This document shows positions 45,801 through 57,498 of a DNA stretch of 64,000 nt, piece by piece. The position numbers and the translations under genes were made by a program. The DNA comes from Lytechinus pictus (lineage: Eukaryota > Echinodermata > Echinoidea > Temnopleuroida > Toxopneustidae), in NCBI RefSeq assembly GCF_037042905.1, contig NC_087257.1:23294001-23358000 (forward strand), given 5' to 3'. Numbering within the stretch: position 1 is the first letter of the stretch; every line of letters starts with the position of its first letter. Below the pieces are notes generated by a model. The model saw nothing but the letters and a program-made list of their open reading frames with translations, ran no database searches and was not told the DNA's origin.

Positions 45801-48800
45801 CTCAGCTCCTAAACAGATAATGAAATGCGTGCATGGGTTGAAGTGACGGTGGTCCACAAACAATTCAGAAAGGCATGACAGTTAATACATGTACAAATAA
45901 TGATGATTACAATGGAGATAACATGGTGTGATTCTATGAACAATTTAGAATAAGATTAAGAATACCCTTCTACTCCTTTCTCGACTTCCCTGGCATTAGT
46001 ACATGTGACGTGATCAGGAAAAGGGTACACTGAGCTATCACACAAAATTTGCCCCTAAACCGGCAATATTAATCCTTGTCGTTTGCAAAAGAGCCTGTGT
46101 AAATAAATTTGGCATGAAATACAGTGCAAAAAAATATCACCCACAAGAAACCCCCAAAATATCAATTTTCCCATGCATGATTTATTTTTCATTTTCTTTA
46201 TTATTAACTTATTTATTCATTCATTCATCCGTTCGTTCGTTCATTCATTCATTCATTTATTTATGTATTATTTATTTTCTTTATTTCTTTATCTATTATT
46301 GATTATTTTTCTTGGGGGGTATGAAGTCTTTTCACAGTAGAAGGCCAGTCCATGTGGTACTGCAAATATAAAAAACGTGTGCATTGTGCAACTAATAACA
46401 ATGAGATAATCTAGGTAACAATGACTGTTACAGTGCTCTTAAAAGCTGAATTTCTATACTCTCACCATTCTTCATTTTCTTTCATTTAGTTTGCTTTTGA
46501 TGTAATATTGCTGGAGCTTTAAAATACAAAATGGTCTGGAAAGAATAGAATTACAAAATGCAATTAAGCAAAGGCAGTATATTTTTAGAGATCCATGCAG
46601 TTAACAGACAAATCACTTAATCGCTTAATGCACAATACACTTAGTCTTTTTTCTTTTCTTTACAATAGACCAAGATTTTTTTTTTTGGGGGGGGGGAGTA
46701 AACGTCAAATCCAAAGATGTAGATGTTATCACAACTTAATGATTTCCATTGATAGATGCAAACAAATTATTTTTTGACAAAAACTGATGCAGATGAGAAA
46801 TTATCTGTGACACCTAAATGTCATATCGTCACTATCCAGCACATAAAAAGAATAGTTTTGTCGTTAGTAGAACAGATGTGCCTCTCTGTTCCCTTCCCTA
46901 ACATAAAAGTAAAAAATTATGATGTAGATAATCCACACAATACTCAATTGATTAGTAGATACTGAAACAATGATTGTGCAAATTGTTCTTCGTGCACCCA
47001 ACCGCTGAACTTTCACAATATATATATGAAGAGCTCAGTTGCAAAAGGGGTTACGTCCATTTTTCATCAAATTTAATTTTTGTCTCAATGTATAGATTTT
47101 TAGAAGCTCTACAAGATGATACCAAAGAAAAGTTGAAATTCCCATTAAAAAGTGAACCAAAATGGCAAAGAAAAATCACTTAATTTTAAAGGGGTTAGGT
47201 CCATTTCAGTTTGGTTGCAAAAGGGATTAGGTCCACAAAGATTTTTTTTGGAAAAGAATATTTAAAAAATATGAAGACAGGTAGATTTCTTTTATACCCA
47301 ATTTTATATTCACATGGTAGTGTATCCTGAAAATCTAGTTTCGCATAATAATATATAATAATAATATAGGGTATTTATATTGCGCACATATCCACCTTGT
47401 TAGGTGCTCAAGGCGCTCCTATATTACCCGGCTAAGCTAGGCGTTCATAGCGCACACAGCTTCTTAAGGATTTACTTCCTACCGGTACCCATTTACCTCA
47501 CCTGGGTTGAGTGCAGCACATTGTGGATCAGTGCAATAAGAATATTGCAATATGGGAGAATTTAAAAATACGATTTTCTTTGAGTGGACCCTTTTGCAAC
47601 CAAACTCTTTTGAAGAGCTCATTTGTCAAAATGGGTTAGGTCCATTTTTCATTAATTTTGTTTTTTTTTGTCTCAGAACCTACAGATTTTTAGTTGCTCT
47701 GATGATGCCAAAGAAAATTTGAAATTCACATGAAAACGTGAATAATAGTGGCAATGAAAAATCACTTTTTTTAATCAATAGAGATTGGATTCATTTCAGT
47801 TTGCTTGCAAAAAGGGTAAGGTCCACAATGATAATTTTTGGAATAAATACATAGAAAAAAATGAAAGCAAGTAGGTTTCTTTTATACCCAATTTTATGTT
47901 CACGTGATAGGGTAGTACATCATGACAATTTAGTTTCTCTTGACCTCTTCAAAAAACATCTCAAAACACACTTATATAACCATAAACCTTAAATTGTCTT
48001 ATGCAATCAACAGCGCTTTGTATCCTCTGGAAAAAGCGCTATATAAATCCAATTATTATTATTATGCTCATAAGAATATTGCAATAAGTGAGAACGACAA
48101 ACATGATTTTTCTCGGAATGGTCCAAAGTGGACCTAACCCCTTTTGCAACCAAACTCTTCATATATACACAACAAAAAAAGTAAGTCCCCCCTTAAACAA
48201 ACATCAATAATTTCCGAACCAATGCGAGTTTTTAATATATTTTTACATGAGCGAGTAGGTAATTTCATAAGCTACCCTCTGAGTAAACGTTATTGACGTA
48301 TTTCACTTTATGCTTCAGTGAGCACCGTCAGAAGGCAAAAATGTCACTTTTCAAAAGTCACAAGCCAAATATCATGACTTTGATTCCATTTTATTGGAAC
48401 TAATTCCTCATTCTCATCATAAAAAATAGTCAGAAGGCTTGTAAGAGGTACTCTCTAAAAGACGATACAACTTTTTTGGCTAAATTTCATGGTTGAATAA
48501 ACACAAGTCCAAATTTGCTATAATTGGATTTTTTACACATTTATATCAATAAAAATGATAGAATATGATGACAGTTATTTTTGGAAGAGTTTCTTCAACA
48601 ATATTCATCGTTTCACGGTTCAATGAACATTCATCGAAAACAAAAAATACGATTTTCAAATATCATAGGCAAGTATTGGTTCATTTTGGGAACTGAAAAT
48701 GATCTTTTCTCAACTTTTTCGTTATGTTCATGACCAATTAAAATGCTTCAATGATTCAAAGGCGTTAAATCAAATATCCACGCTTGAATGAACTTGTGGA

Positions 48801-51800
48801 ATGCGATTAGCTCTTTTTTACGTTATTGGAAAAAATGCAATTTGTTACTATGGATATCTGTCACAAACCTCCTTGCATAGTTCATTTGATTCGATTTTTA
48901 TGAAAATCCCGATGTTTAATGCATCAGTGAGCACACAATATTCGAAAATTATGCAAATGAGAAGAAAGTTCAAGGCCTTGGCCGCACTCTGTGTCGTATC
49001 GAATGGTTATTTTGGTGTGCGCGCCTTTTGAATAGTGTTACTCTGAAGCCATTTACGAAGTTTCATGAAATAACTATTGGCAGAAGGAACAACAAGTGGA
49101 ATGCCTCTGGCCGTCTCACCTGCATCACGCGATTCAATATAGCAGCAGTGCTGATTTTGAAAACTACTATAACTCGCACAAGATGTTCAGTGATACTTGG
49201 TTACTCTTATTTCCACGTTTTATGAACTAGACCAATACACTTATAGAGATATGATGGCAATTCAACAAATACCCCCAACGTGGCCAAAGTTCTTTGACCT
49301 TACATGACCTTTGACCTTGATCATGTGACCTGAAACTCGCACAGGATGTTCAGTGATACTTGATTACTATTATGTCCAAGTTTTATGAACTAGACCAACA
49401 CACTTTCAAATTTATGGCTGTAATTCAACAAATACCCCAATTTGGCCAAAGTTCATTGACCCTAAATGACCTTTGACCTTGATCATGTGACCTGAAACTT
49501 GCACAGGATGTTCAGTAATACTTGATTACTATTATGTCCAAGTTTCATGAATCAGATCCATAAACTTTCAAAGTTATGATGGTAATTCAACAGATACCCC
49601 CAATTCGGCCAAAGTTCATTGACCCTAAATGACCTTTGACCTCGGTCATGTGACGTGAAACTCATGCAGGATGTTCAGTGATACTTGATTAACCTTATGT
49701 ATAAGTTTCATGAACTAGGTCCATATATTTTCTAAGTTATGATGACATTTCAAAAACTTAACCTTAGGTTAAGATTTTGATGTTGATTCCCCCAACATGG
49801 TCTAAGTTCATTGACCCTAAATGACCTTTGACCTTGATCATGTGACATGAAACTCAGGCAGGATGTTCAGTAATACTTGATTAACCTTATGGCCAAGTTT
49901 CATGAACTAGGTCCATATACTTTCTAAGTTATGCTGTCATTTCAAAAACTTAACCTCAGGTTAAGATTTGGTGTTGACGCCGCCGCCGCCGTCGGAAAAG
50001 CGGCGCCTATAGTCTCACTCTGCTATGCAGGTGAGACAAAAACCGTCCATGAAACAAACCTCATTTCATATTTGTAAAAATTTTGACTTTGTCTCTCATA
50101 GACTTGTGTACATTATGGGTGCACATGTTTAAGAATAGGTAACCCCTTATTCAATATGGTGGAACTTTTTTTTCACGGCTGTCTTTAGCAATGTCATTTG
50201 GCAGTAATGTTTATCAACCTATGGGCAGAATTCTGTGCAAAAATGAAATCGATTTGTTTATTTATGGATGAGTGTGCACGCATCAAAGTGGGAAAATTGG
50301 TATTTTCAATGTCACAGACTCATTTTAAAGGGTAATAAAGTGAATATTGGGGGCAAATTCGGTTTCAAATAAGACTTTAATTGCTATTGTTTTTATCATC
50401 CATCATTTCTATCACCACACACTTTCCGAACTTTAAACATTTTCATGGTTGAGCGAGCATATTCGAAAACTTAGGAATGAATACTCTTTATACTGCAAAA
50501 ATTATATAAAAAAAAATATTGCACAATCTGAAAAACGACTCTTGTGACTTTAAAAAATTGTCAGTTTTAATTCAATCTTTAATTACTCATGCATGACTCA
50601 ACCGATTAATCTTATTTTCCCCCAGGAGTTGCTTATTGAGTGTTGAAAACCACCTACGGAATATCATATCTCAAAATAATTCCGTTCAAAAGTTACAGCA
50701 ATTTGATTTAGGGGGGGACTTACTTTTTTTGTTGTGTATATATATATATATACACATATATTTACATATATATATATTTTTTTCCTTTTTTCTTACTATT
50801 AGTCTGCGTCTTAGACTTCTCAGTAGCAATCAGGAAGGCTCTAAGGAAGTCATTTATATGGATATTTCCAGCTGAAAAAAGGAGGAAAAACATAGTAAAA
50901 GCAAGTTTTGCTAGAAGTAAATAATTCTTACTAGAAAGATTTAAAATCTCTCTGGTCAGGATAGCTGTTTCATTTTACAGTAAAGTAATTAATCGCTTAT
51001 TTAGTCTCTTGACTTCATACATGTATTATTAAGTCATTTCAAATGGCTTGTAAAACAATAGCAAACATGAACTAAAAAGAAAAGTAATAGAAGTGACATT
51101 GACCTTATTTCTGACAAACAAAGTAACATAGTTTTTTAATAGCCAAATGAGAGGAAGTGGTGAATTCGACTGGAAGATCCAGGAAAGTTGCCATAGCAAC
51201 CACCCAAACAGGTTACCCAATACACAGTCCCAAGTGTGCAGAAAATTTCCCTTTTTAAGCCCATTTCCTGGGTGGTTGGCAAGAATGTTTTTCTTCGAAT
51301 GATGATTCTTGGAATGATGTCAGAGCGACATACTGACTCAAAATTTTGCAAAGTCATACTCGATATGACAGCAGTCCGTACAAAATAAGGGGTCAGTCCT
51401 TGCAGTAAGTGCAGTTTTGGAAAATCATCTTCGAATCAATGTCTATCCAGAAGAAGCAGTATACACGTTATGTGATAATTATCTGTGGGGGACTTCACAT
51501 CAATTTATTAAAGAAAAATTAAATTATAGTCTATTCTAGAAATATTTTGATTACAATTAGGGGCACATCCTCAATTGCATTGACCTGAATTCCATTTGAT
51601 TCCTTTCTTTTGTATATATGTATACATGTATCATCAGTGACTTTTTTTATCCAGGTATAAATTATATTTCTTTAATTATCATACTGCATGTATTCTGCAT
51701 CAAATAGAATGAACAAATCTTAAATCTTGACAAATAATCTTGAATCTATAGCTGCTGATAATCAAACCCTAAAATATGCAATTTTCTGCCCTTCTATTCC

Positions 51801-54800
51801 TCACCTTGCATATCCCCATAAACAATGGACTTGTAATGGTATTCCTCCGCAAGACTCCTTGCTACATCTTGGACAATCTGGAGGACATCAACTAATACGA
51901 ATCTCCACTTGCTTCCATCTGATAGCAACAACTCATTCAAAGAGACAACGTAACGCACAAACTGCTTTTCCTTCTGTTGGCCAAAAATTAAGATCTTAGA
52001 AAAGTAAGTCAAACGGAAAGATTTGTAAAGATAACAACTGTATGAATTTGCTGTTGCTCGCTTCTGCGATGGAAGCGAGACAATAAACCTGAAGCAATAA
52101 CTTTCTATACACCTCCTGTAAAATTCAATAGGGCTGTTCACTGTTCGGGTCAATGTTATAGGCATTTTTTTGCTGGAAACCTAGTTATAACATATTCCAA
52201 TAAACCATGAGTAAAAATTACAGTTTTACCTGTAAGCAATAAACTACAATGCTCTAATTTGTATACCGGTACTTGTTGTTGTGTAAGATAACCCTCTGGC
52301 AAGCTTTAAGGTTACTGACATTTATCTTCGTTGAAAACAAAGCTCATAACTAAAAACTAAATATATTAGCAAAAAGCCTACATTCCCATTTATAAGCATT
52401 GACAAAGCTACATGTAGGTTTCCATTGCCAAAATTAATCATCAATTTTTAGATCATACCTCTTTGGTGGTATTGGACCATTTTCTTGTAGGCAAGACAGC
52501 AGCAGTTTCAAGACTTTCTTCTTCCCGACAGTTGCGCCTCTCAAGGTCAAATACATGATGCGATTCCTACATGGTAGTATGAGAAGGCATACAGTTAATA
52601 CACTTTCTTGACATTTGTAGATGAACATTGAACATCTATAATGATATGGGGCTAACAAGAAAAAAATTAAGTGTTCAAGCATGCTAACCTCTGAAGTGTG
52701 AAACAGTAATGGATATGAATGGAATACACAGAGATTCGTTACATCTTTCAAGAACTGTTTACACTGTGACAAAATACTTTTTTTTTAAAGTAACTTATAG
52801 ATAACACTCTTTTTATTTCATACAATTCACACAGTATATTGATAGACCAAATACAGATTGACAAAGAATGTGTTTTGAATTAAGATATATACCAATTTTC
52901 ATGGAAAATAGTAATTTCTACTAGTAAGTGAGGCTAACAGAACAGCTTTATTATTATTTTGATTTCGATATTTCTGATATTCATTGTAATTAAATGTAAA
53001 AAGCATGAGGAGAGCAATATTTTTTTCTTCTCAAAGTACTTAGTATGACAGGGCACAGCATTAACAATTATTGGTATATAAACAACAAAATGTGGTCGTG
53101 GATTATTGTCAATAAGGTTCAAGCAAACTTATCACATCTTGGACATTCAGTACAAAATGATTTAAATTACCCAATCATTCAAGTGTCAAGTGGTGAGCAG
53201 ACAGTTTATTATACAGGGGCGGATCCAGCTTTTTATAAAGGGGGGGGGTTGGGGTGGTTTGCGAGGGAGCGTAGCGACCGAGTCCAAGCGAGCGGAGCGA
53301 GCGAGGGGGGAGGGTGTGGGAGGGGGGTGTCCCCTCTCCCACAGTAGGGAAAATTTTTGAAAATCTGTGTGTGAAAATGGCGTTTTCTTGCATCTAAAAA
53401 AGAGAAGATTTAAAAAAATGGTCCCCGGATTTTTTTTTTTTGTGGGGGTTGCAACCCCCCCAACCCCCCCTCTAGATCCGCTTCTGTTATACCATCTGGG
53501 ACAAAAGTCAAAATTCATAATTCATCATCCATGTAAAACTACACCTTTACAAAAACAGATTGCAAAATTATGTAAAAAATGTGAAGGTGTTATATAATTT
53601 CACACAGAACTCTATCATCAGTACTGCTGTTTACTCCCGACGCGATGTTCATTATCATACATTGCCAACTATTACCACGATGACTAGGTTAAGTCACTAT
53701 GATTACTAAATAAAGCTCAGGCTAGTTAGTAGTTTGATGAATATTTAAAAGATACTGACCTCCTGCAAGCTTGTTTTCATGACATCATAATTCTGGCTTA
53801 TGACATCTTTCTCCCATGCCTGGTAATGTTTGATATTTGTCGGTCCAAGCTCGATCTTCTTTTTTCTGCTGCGTGGGTCACCAGCCGACATTAGGAGATC
53901 ATCTGACACCTCAGATGTACCATCCTAATAAAGTAAAAGGAGATGACATGCAGCATATTTGGCATTCATGAACATAGCAGGCCTTAAATTTCAAAATTAT
54001 TAACCAAGGACACTTTTTGTTTTGGGGATATTTCTACATTGTAACAGCACATATGGAAATGATAAAGATTTTTTTTTAAGGGCACAACAAATCTAAAAAA
54101 AAATTAAAAATCCTGTAAAGAAATTATTAATTTGTCCTTTAAACTCTTGATAAATCAAGTAAGAAATGGTCAACTAATAATGAAAATAAAAGAAAAAAAT
54201 AAAACTTTCTCATATCGCCTTTAACAAGATTAGAGCACATACCCCAAAGAGCTTCCAGCTATTTTGTGTCGCATCAGAATATACATTTCCTGGGCCCCGT
54301 CTTACAAAGAGTTATGATTGATCCAATCAATCGTAACTCTATGGAAATCCATCAGTGCCATAATTTTTTCTACAGGAAATTTGCAAAATGCCCTTTTTAA
54401 ACAAAAGAACACACCAAATTGTCAAGGAATCAATGAATTCATGGATATGCATTCATATCTAGAAAATCTTTTGAATAAACATGCATTTTATATTTTGACT
54501 TTGCTGGCTTTCCATTGTTGCGATTGATCAGATCAATCGCAATTATTTGTAAGACGCGCCCCTGGTATTGCACCACAATTTGCTATGCATTTTTTTGATC
54601 AGATCAATCGCAACTATTTGTAAGACGGGCCCCTGGTATTGCACCACAATTTGCTATGCATTTTTTTCCATGTATACTACATGTACACAAAATATTTTCA
54701 TGAAGCAGATTTTCACAAAGAGCTTTTCAGAATCATGTTGAAATATTTCCCCGCCAACCTTAACTGCTAATCAAATTTGAGGAGTAAGATTATTCCGAGC

Positions 54801-54941
54801 ACATGAATGTTCTCTACTCACCTCAACAAGGTGAAATCCTCTTTCTTCAAGGAAAGGCTGAAATCCCTTGAAGTCCTCCTCTAGATTGATCAAATGGACA
54901 TCTGAACCTGTGTCTTCCACAGACGTTCTTAGTTCAGCCAT
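42801..54941 (-). CDS. Unrecognised nine-exon protein: helical middle, proline-rich repeated C-terminus
   Basis: I do not recognise this family. Exons in transcript order: 54822-54941, 53760-53924, 52459-52566, 51805-51973, 50797-50871, 45693-45808, 44854-44959, 43499-44185, 42801-42820. All internal borders have GT/AG and the phases (0,0,0,1,1,0,1,1) close exactly to 522 codons including TAG. Residues 1-130 are acidic and basic by turns, with a Lys/Arg patch (RSRKKK) at about 59-64. Residues 132-286 are rich in Leu, Val and Ala in a helix-like pattern (SLNELLLSDGSKW, VDVLQIVQDVARSL, LTAKQFLDELGHII). Residues 330-515 are Pro/Gly/Ser-rich, with GPGAVRKKYP (333-342) repeated as GPGAIRKKYP (391-400) and PDLESLPIS repeated as PDLESLAIS. 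No signal peptide or membrane segment is seen. The last exon is the weakest. It lies downstream of XRCC2's promoter side, on the same strand. Confidence 0.62.
43499..44185 (-). CDS. Proline-rich repeat exon of the unnamed gene (exon 8)
   Basis: At 687 bases this is the longest exon. It starts after CTGTAG and ends TCA G|GTTAGT. It encodes the Pro/Gly-rich C-terminal part, with two clear copies and one decayed copy of a 60-80-residue unit (GPGA-V/I-RKKYP, then RDDPV, TGPA-x-DF, KVPK, PDLESL-x-ISQ). The opposite strand is also open for 156 codons with a mirror-like composition. The minus-strand reading is preferred because it is bounded by splice sites in the right phase. Confidence 0.65.
45600..45670. 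mobile_element. Retroposon-tail-like relic
   Basis: 'tttatatatagcactttttgcc' and 'gcgtatacgctatataaatg' resemble the 'gcgctatataaat' 3' ends of LINE-type elements seen at 48.0 kb and near 43.4 kb. It lies just past the exon 6 donor. Confidence 0.35.
46195..46310. repeat. ATTT/ATTC microsatellite
   Basis: TTATTTATTCATTCATTC-type repeat of about 115 bases in an intron of the unnamed gene. Confidence 0.85.
47348..47530 (-). mobile_element. 5'-truncated SINE
   Basis: Minus-strand copy of the 13171-13455 family: (ATT)n tail on the left, then 'cgccttgagcacctaacaagg' reversed, ending at 'ttgtggatca' before the tRNA head. Confidence 0.8.
47938..48063 (+). mobile_element. LINE 3' end relic
   Basis: The short frame SLDLFKKHLKTHLYNH fits the extreme C-terminus of a non-LTR reverse transcriptase. 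It is followed by 'gcgctatataaatccaatta' and (TTA)n. Confidence 0.6.
48168..50736. mobile_element. 2.57-kb Tc1/mariner-like element with nested transposon
   Basis: CACAACAAAAAAAGTAAGTC at the left is mirrored by GACTTACTTTTTTTGTTGTG at the right, with TA outside both ends and C/G runs inside them. About 930 bases belong to a nested element (49105-50037), leaving about 1.64 kb. No intact transposase frame is visible. Confidence 0.78.
49105..50037 (+). mobile_element. Transposon with internal ~165-bp tandem repeats carrying DR1 sites
   Basis: Terminal inverted repeats GTCTCACCTGCAT (49113-49125) and ATGCAGGTGAGAC (50025-50037). Inside are about four to five units of 160-190 bp, each with TGACCTTTGACCT, a CATGTGAC motif and 'aggatgttcagtgatacttg'. 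Exact DR1 copies start at 49305, 49467, 49630 and 49822. The right end has a GCCGCCGCC block. Partial relative at 31990-32400. Confidence 0.8.
50737..51800. other. Introns of the unnamed gene, nothing else recognised
   Basis: A (TA)n tract at 50737-50780, then exon 5 (50797-50871), then AT-rich intron with no repeat identified. Confidence 0.5.
53214..53486. mobile_element. 273-bp hAT-type MITE with GC palindromes
   Basis: Ends CAGGGGCGGATCCAG and CTAGATCCGCTTCTG. Flanking duplication only partly preserved. The inside has G-runs and GAGCGTAGCGACCGAG / AGCGAGCGGAGCGAGCG, related to the palindrome arrays. Confidence 0.72.
54294..54667. mobile_element. MITE with 71-bp tandem duplication of its right end
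   Basis: 'gggccccgtcttacaaagag' is mirrored by 'atttgtaagacgcgcccc', bounding about 54294-54567 with ATTGATC palindromes inside. The last part plus flank ('gatcagatcaatcgcaa' to 'gctatgcattttttt') is repeated immediately with a 71-bp period (54526 and 54597). Confidence 0.65.
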
Positions 54942-54958
54942 TTGAATGACTACCACCT
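54942..54958 (-). promoter_or_regulatory. 3' splice site just upstream of the unnamed gene's ATG
   Basis: On the minus strand a T9/CTTTCC tract and AAATAG precede exon base 54956, leaving 15 bases of leader before the ATG at 54941. This places the transcription start further upstream, across an intron of probably about 5.5 kb. Confidence 0.7.
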
Positions 54959-55156
54959 ATTTGGAAAGAAAAAAAAAATTGGCTATCAAACTCTATGCAA
55001 TAGTCCCGGTAAATACACTGAACTATCCTTTGCACTGGTACTCCAATCATTTGTGACTTCCAGTAGTTAGGTAGTACATGTATATGATCTTCCTATCTTG
55101 AACCTATGTTGAGGAAGCATTAGTAGGTTATTGGATATTGCTAGATGATCCAATAT

Positions 55157-55701
55157 CTGGGGGGACGTTTCACAAAGACTTATGACTTAAGAGTCGCACC
55201 TAAGAAATGTCTTGCCGCAAGCTATGCTTACCTGCATAGTTTTCTGCCAAAAAAACATATCTAACTGGAACAATCTACCAATAAACGTTAAAAAACAAAC
55301 GTCTGTCCAACAACTTCAAACAGCACGTATTACAGCTGAAAGCACATTGCACAGATGTCCGGAGGTGTCCTGAGTAAAGCATGCAATATAAATGGCATCA
55401 CCGCATTGGTCAAATCATGGTAAGAGGGCACGCCCTACTGTATTTTAATCATGTGCCCATCAGCACCAAGTGCAACTTTTAAGTCACACTTAACTCTTTG
55501 TGAGTATGACTTACATGTAGAGTCGCACTTAAATAACGAGTTGCGTACGGTATGAAAGGCTTGACCGCATTGGTCAGATCGTGTCATGAGGACGCGCACT
55601 ACTGCGCATCTATCAATAAGATCACGCGTTGCATATCATGTACGCGTCAGCATTTAATTGCGACTTAAGTCGTACTTAAATCTTTGTGAAACACCCCCTG
55701 G
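55157..55701. mobile_element. 545-bp inverted-repeat MITE with nested LINE fragment
   Basis: CTGGGGGGACGTTTCACAAA is mirrored by TTTGTGAAACACCCCCTGG. Inner inverted 'gacttaagagtcgcactt' / 'gcgacttaagtcgtactt' segments follow. A reverse-transcriptase fragment lies at 55263-55373. Confidence 0.75.
55263..55373 (+). pseudogene. Reverse-transcriptase C-terminal fossil
   Basis: 36 codons starting NWNNLPINVKKQTSVQQL, then a stop. This fits the C-terminal 'WN-x-LP...FK-x-L' signature of CR1/L2-type LINE proteins. Only the extreme 3' end is present. Confidence 0.55.
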
Positions 55702-56378
55702 TCTCTAATGAGCGTTTTCATGATCTTACAAACAATACTGGTAAGAAAGTTTACAGATCAGGTTCTCCAGAGCAACTTTGGGTCCCTTTGTGCGAATGGG
55801 CATCACATAGATTGCCACAAGTCAGAAATCTGACCTCTTACGAGGTGCAAATTATATCTGATTATTCTACAGCCCTTAAGTATCCGAACATGGATTCCGT
55901 CAGGACCTGGAGATTTATCTAGATTATGGATGAGCTTATCAGGCAAATATCAGTTAAGGGATAAACAAAGCATCTGTTTTCAAACTCTGGATTTAAGTAT
56001 TTCTTTCTATAAGTTATACTACATGTAGGTCTACTGCCTATTGCTCTGATAAACATTCCATGCTTTATCCTTAATGGTTCTCTTTGTCTATAAAAAAAAT
56101 ACTTAATGGTTTTCACCTTAGCATTTATCCATAGTTGTGTGGGGATGCATTATTTGCTTAATACAACCGGCATAAAGTAGTCAGAGTTAGACATGTCATG
56201 GCATTGAAAAAGCAAAGGACATAGGCCCTATGCATATTAAAATTTAATGTGCCAAGATTCAACTGTTATACTTATTTTCACAAGACACATGTATGCAATC
56301 ACCCACATCTACATGTATCTGAAGGAAAGTCCTGATTTCAATTCCAAATTCTGAGAAAAGCCACATAATAATTATTAT

Positions 56379-56985
56379 ACCGTATGGGTACTAGTATTCA
56401 ACCCGGCATAATTCAAAGATTTTGACATATTCCCCAAAATATTTAGAAATAGGGAATTTATCTTAATTTCATACCTTTGTTATTTCCAGGGTAATCTGTT
56501 GTCGATATTTTCTTTGTCAATCTGTCGACTGTATGCGCGGAGGATCGAATTATGCGGCGATGGCCTTTTGCACTGAATGGTACTAGTATTCAACCTAGTG
56601 AGGATTGATAGCAAATCTCGAAAGGGTTTAGATTGCTAAATTAGATCTATGTAAATCTCTCGCTTTGATTAATTCCCTGTTTGGTCTCATCTCAAATGGT
56701 CTAGTCCATAGTCGGATGGGACAAGGGCAGATTGAGAGACAGGGCCATCTTTCATCGCTAGGTTGAATACTAGTGCCGACGGGTTGAATACTAGTACCAA
56801 AATCCGTCGCCGTATAATTCGATCGCCCGCGCACACAGTCAACTGGTTGAAGAAAAAAATAACGGAAAAAGAATAACCAGCATTTGCTCTTGGAAATAAG
56901 ACGGGTCTAAAATTCAGGTAAATTCTATATTTCTATATATTTGAGGAAACTCTCCAAACGGGTTGAATACTAGTGCCCTTACGGT
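56379..56985. mobile_element. 607-bp element with TACTAGTATTCAACC repeats
   Basis: ACCGTATGGGTACTAGTATT at the left is mirrored by AATACTAGTGCCCTTACGGT at the right. Additional internal copies of 'actagtattcaacc' lie near 56580 and inverted near 56760-56798. Non-coding. Confidence 0.75.
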
Positions 56986-57001
56986 ACCATTAAAACATTC
57001 A

Positions 57002-57160
57002 GGGGGGCGTTGCATGAAAGGACTTGTCGGACGTTTTATCCGACAAGTCCCATTTTATCCGACAGTTACCATAGTAACAGTGCCTCTCTGCCAATCAAAA
57101 TCATGGAAAGATGTCAGATCTAACAACTTGTCGGATGAAAATATTGATGAAACGCTCCCC
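57002..57160. mobile_element. ~160-bp MITE
   Basis: GGGGGGCGTTGCATGAAAGG ... TGATGAAACGCTCCCC ends, with ACTTGTCGGA inverted repeats inside. Confidence 0.65.
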
Positions 57161-57498
57161 AGAAGTGCCATATTTCCAAAGCATGGGATGGCTTAATTCA
57201 GAATCAGATTACATAAACAGGGTCAGGGTCACCAAAAATGTGTGAGAAACAAGGAAATCTGTGATTCTTTTCTAATGAGTTTGCAAACTTTCTCACAAAT
57301 TTAGGATTGTAAAATGAAAATTGATTGAATCATGGGCATGGCTGTGAAACATGGCAATACATTTCAAGATATTACGAGATGTAGTCTAAAGTCTAGATCT
57401 ATTTGAAAATGAACAATGCAATTTGAATTATATTATTAACAAACATTGTCATCAGTGAAAAGTAAAGAACAAAAAATATTGCAGATATTGCAGATTAA

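Larger units (their letters stand above)
47028..48160. mobile_element. Two head-to-tail MITEs with GAAGAG...CTCTTC ends, each hosting a retroposon
   Basis: Unit A (47028-47609) and unit B (47612-48160) both start GAAGAGCTCA-x-TT and end 'ttttgcaaccaaactctt'. They share the interior 'ttaggtccatttttcat...tagatttttag' and 'ttaggtccatttcagttt'. Unit A is interrupted by a SINE (47348-47530) and unit B by a LINE-type tail (47938-48063). Confidence 0.75.

Noticed and set aside
52434-52772. 112-codon minus-strand frame (VGKKKVLKLLLSCLQENG)
   Set aside because: Its frame does not match the phases of the flanking exons. The exon at 52459-52566 is in another frame that joins both neighbours.
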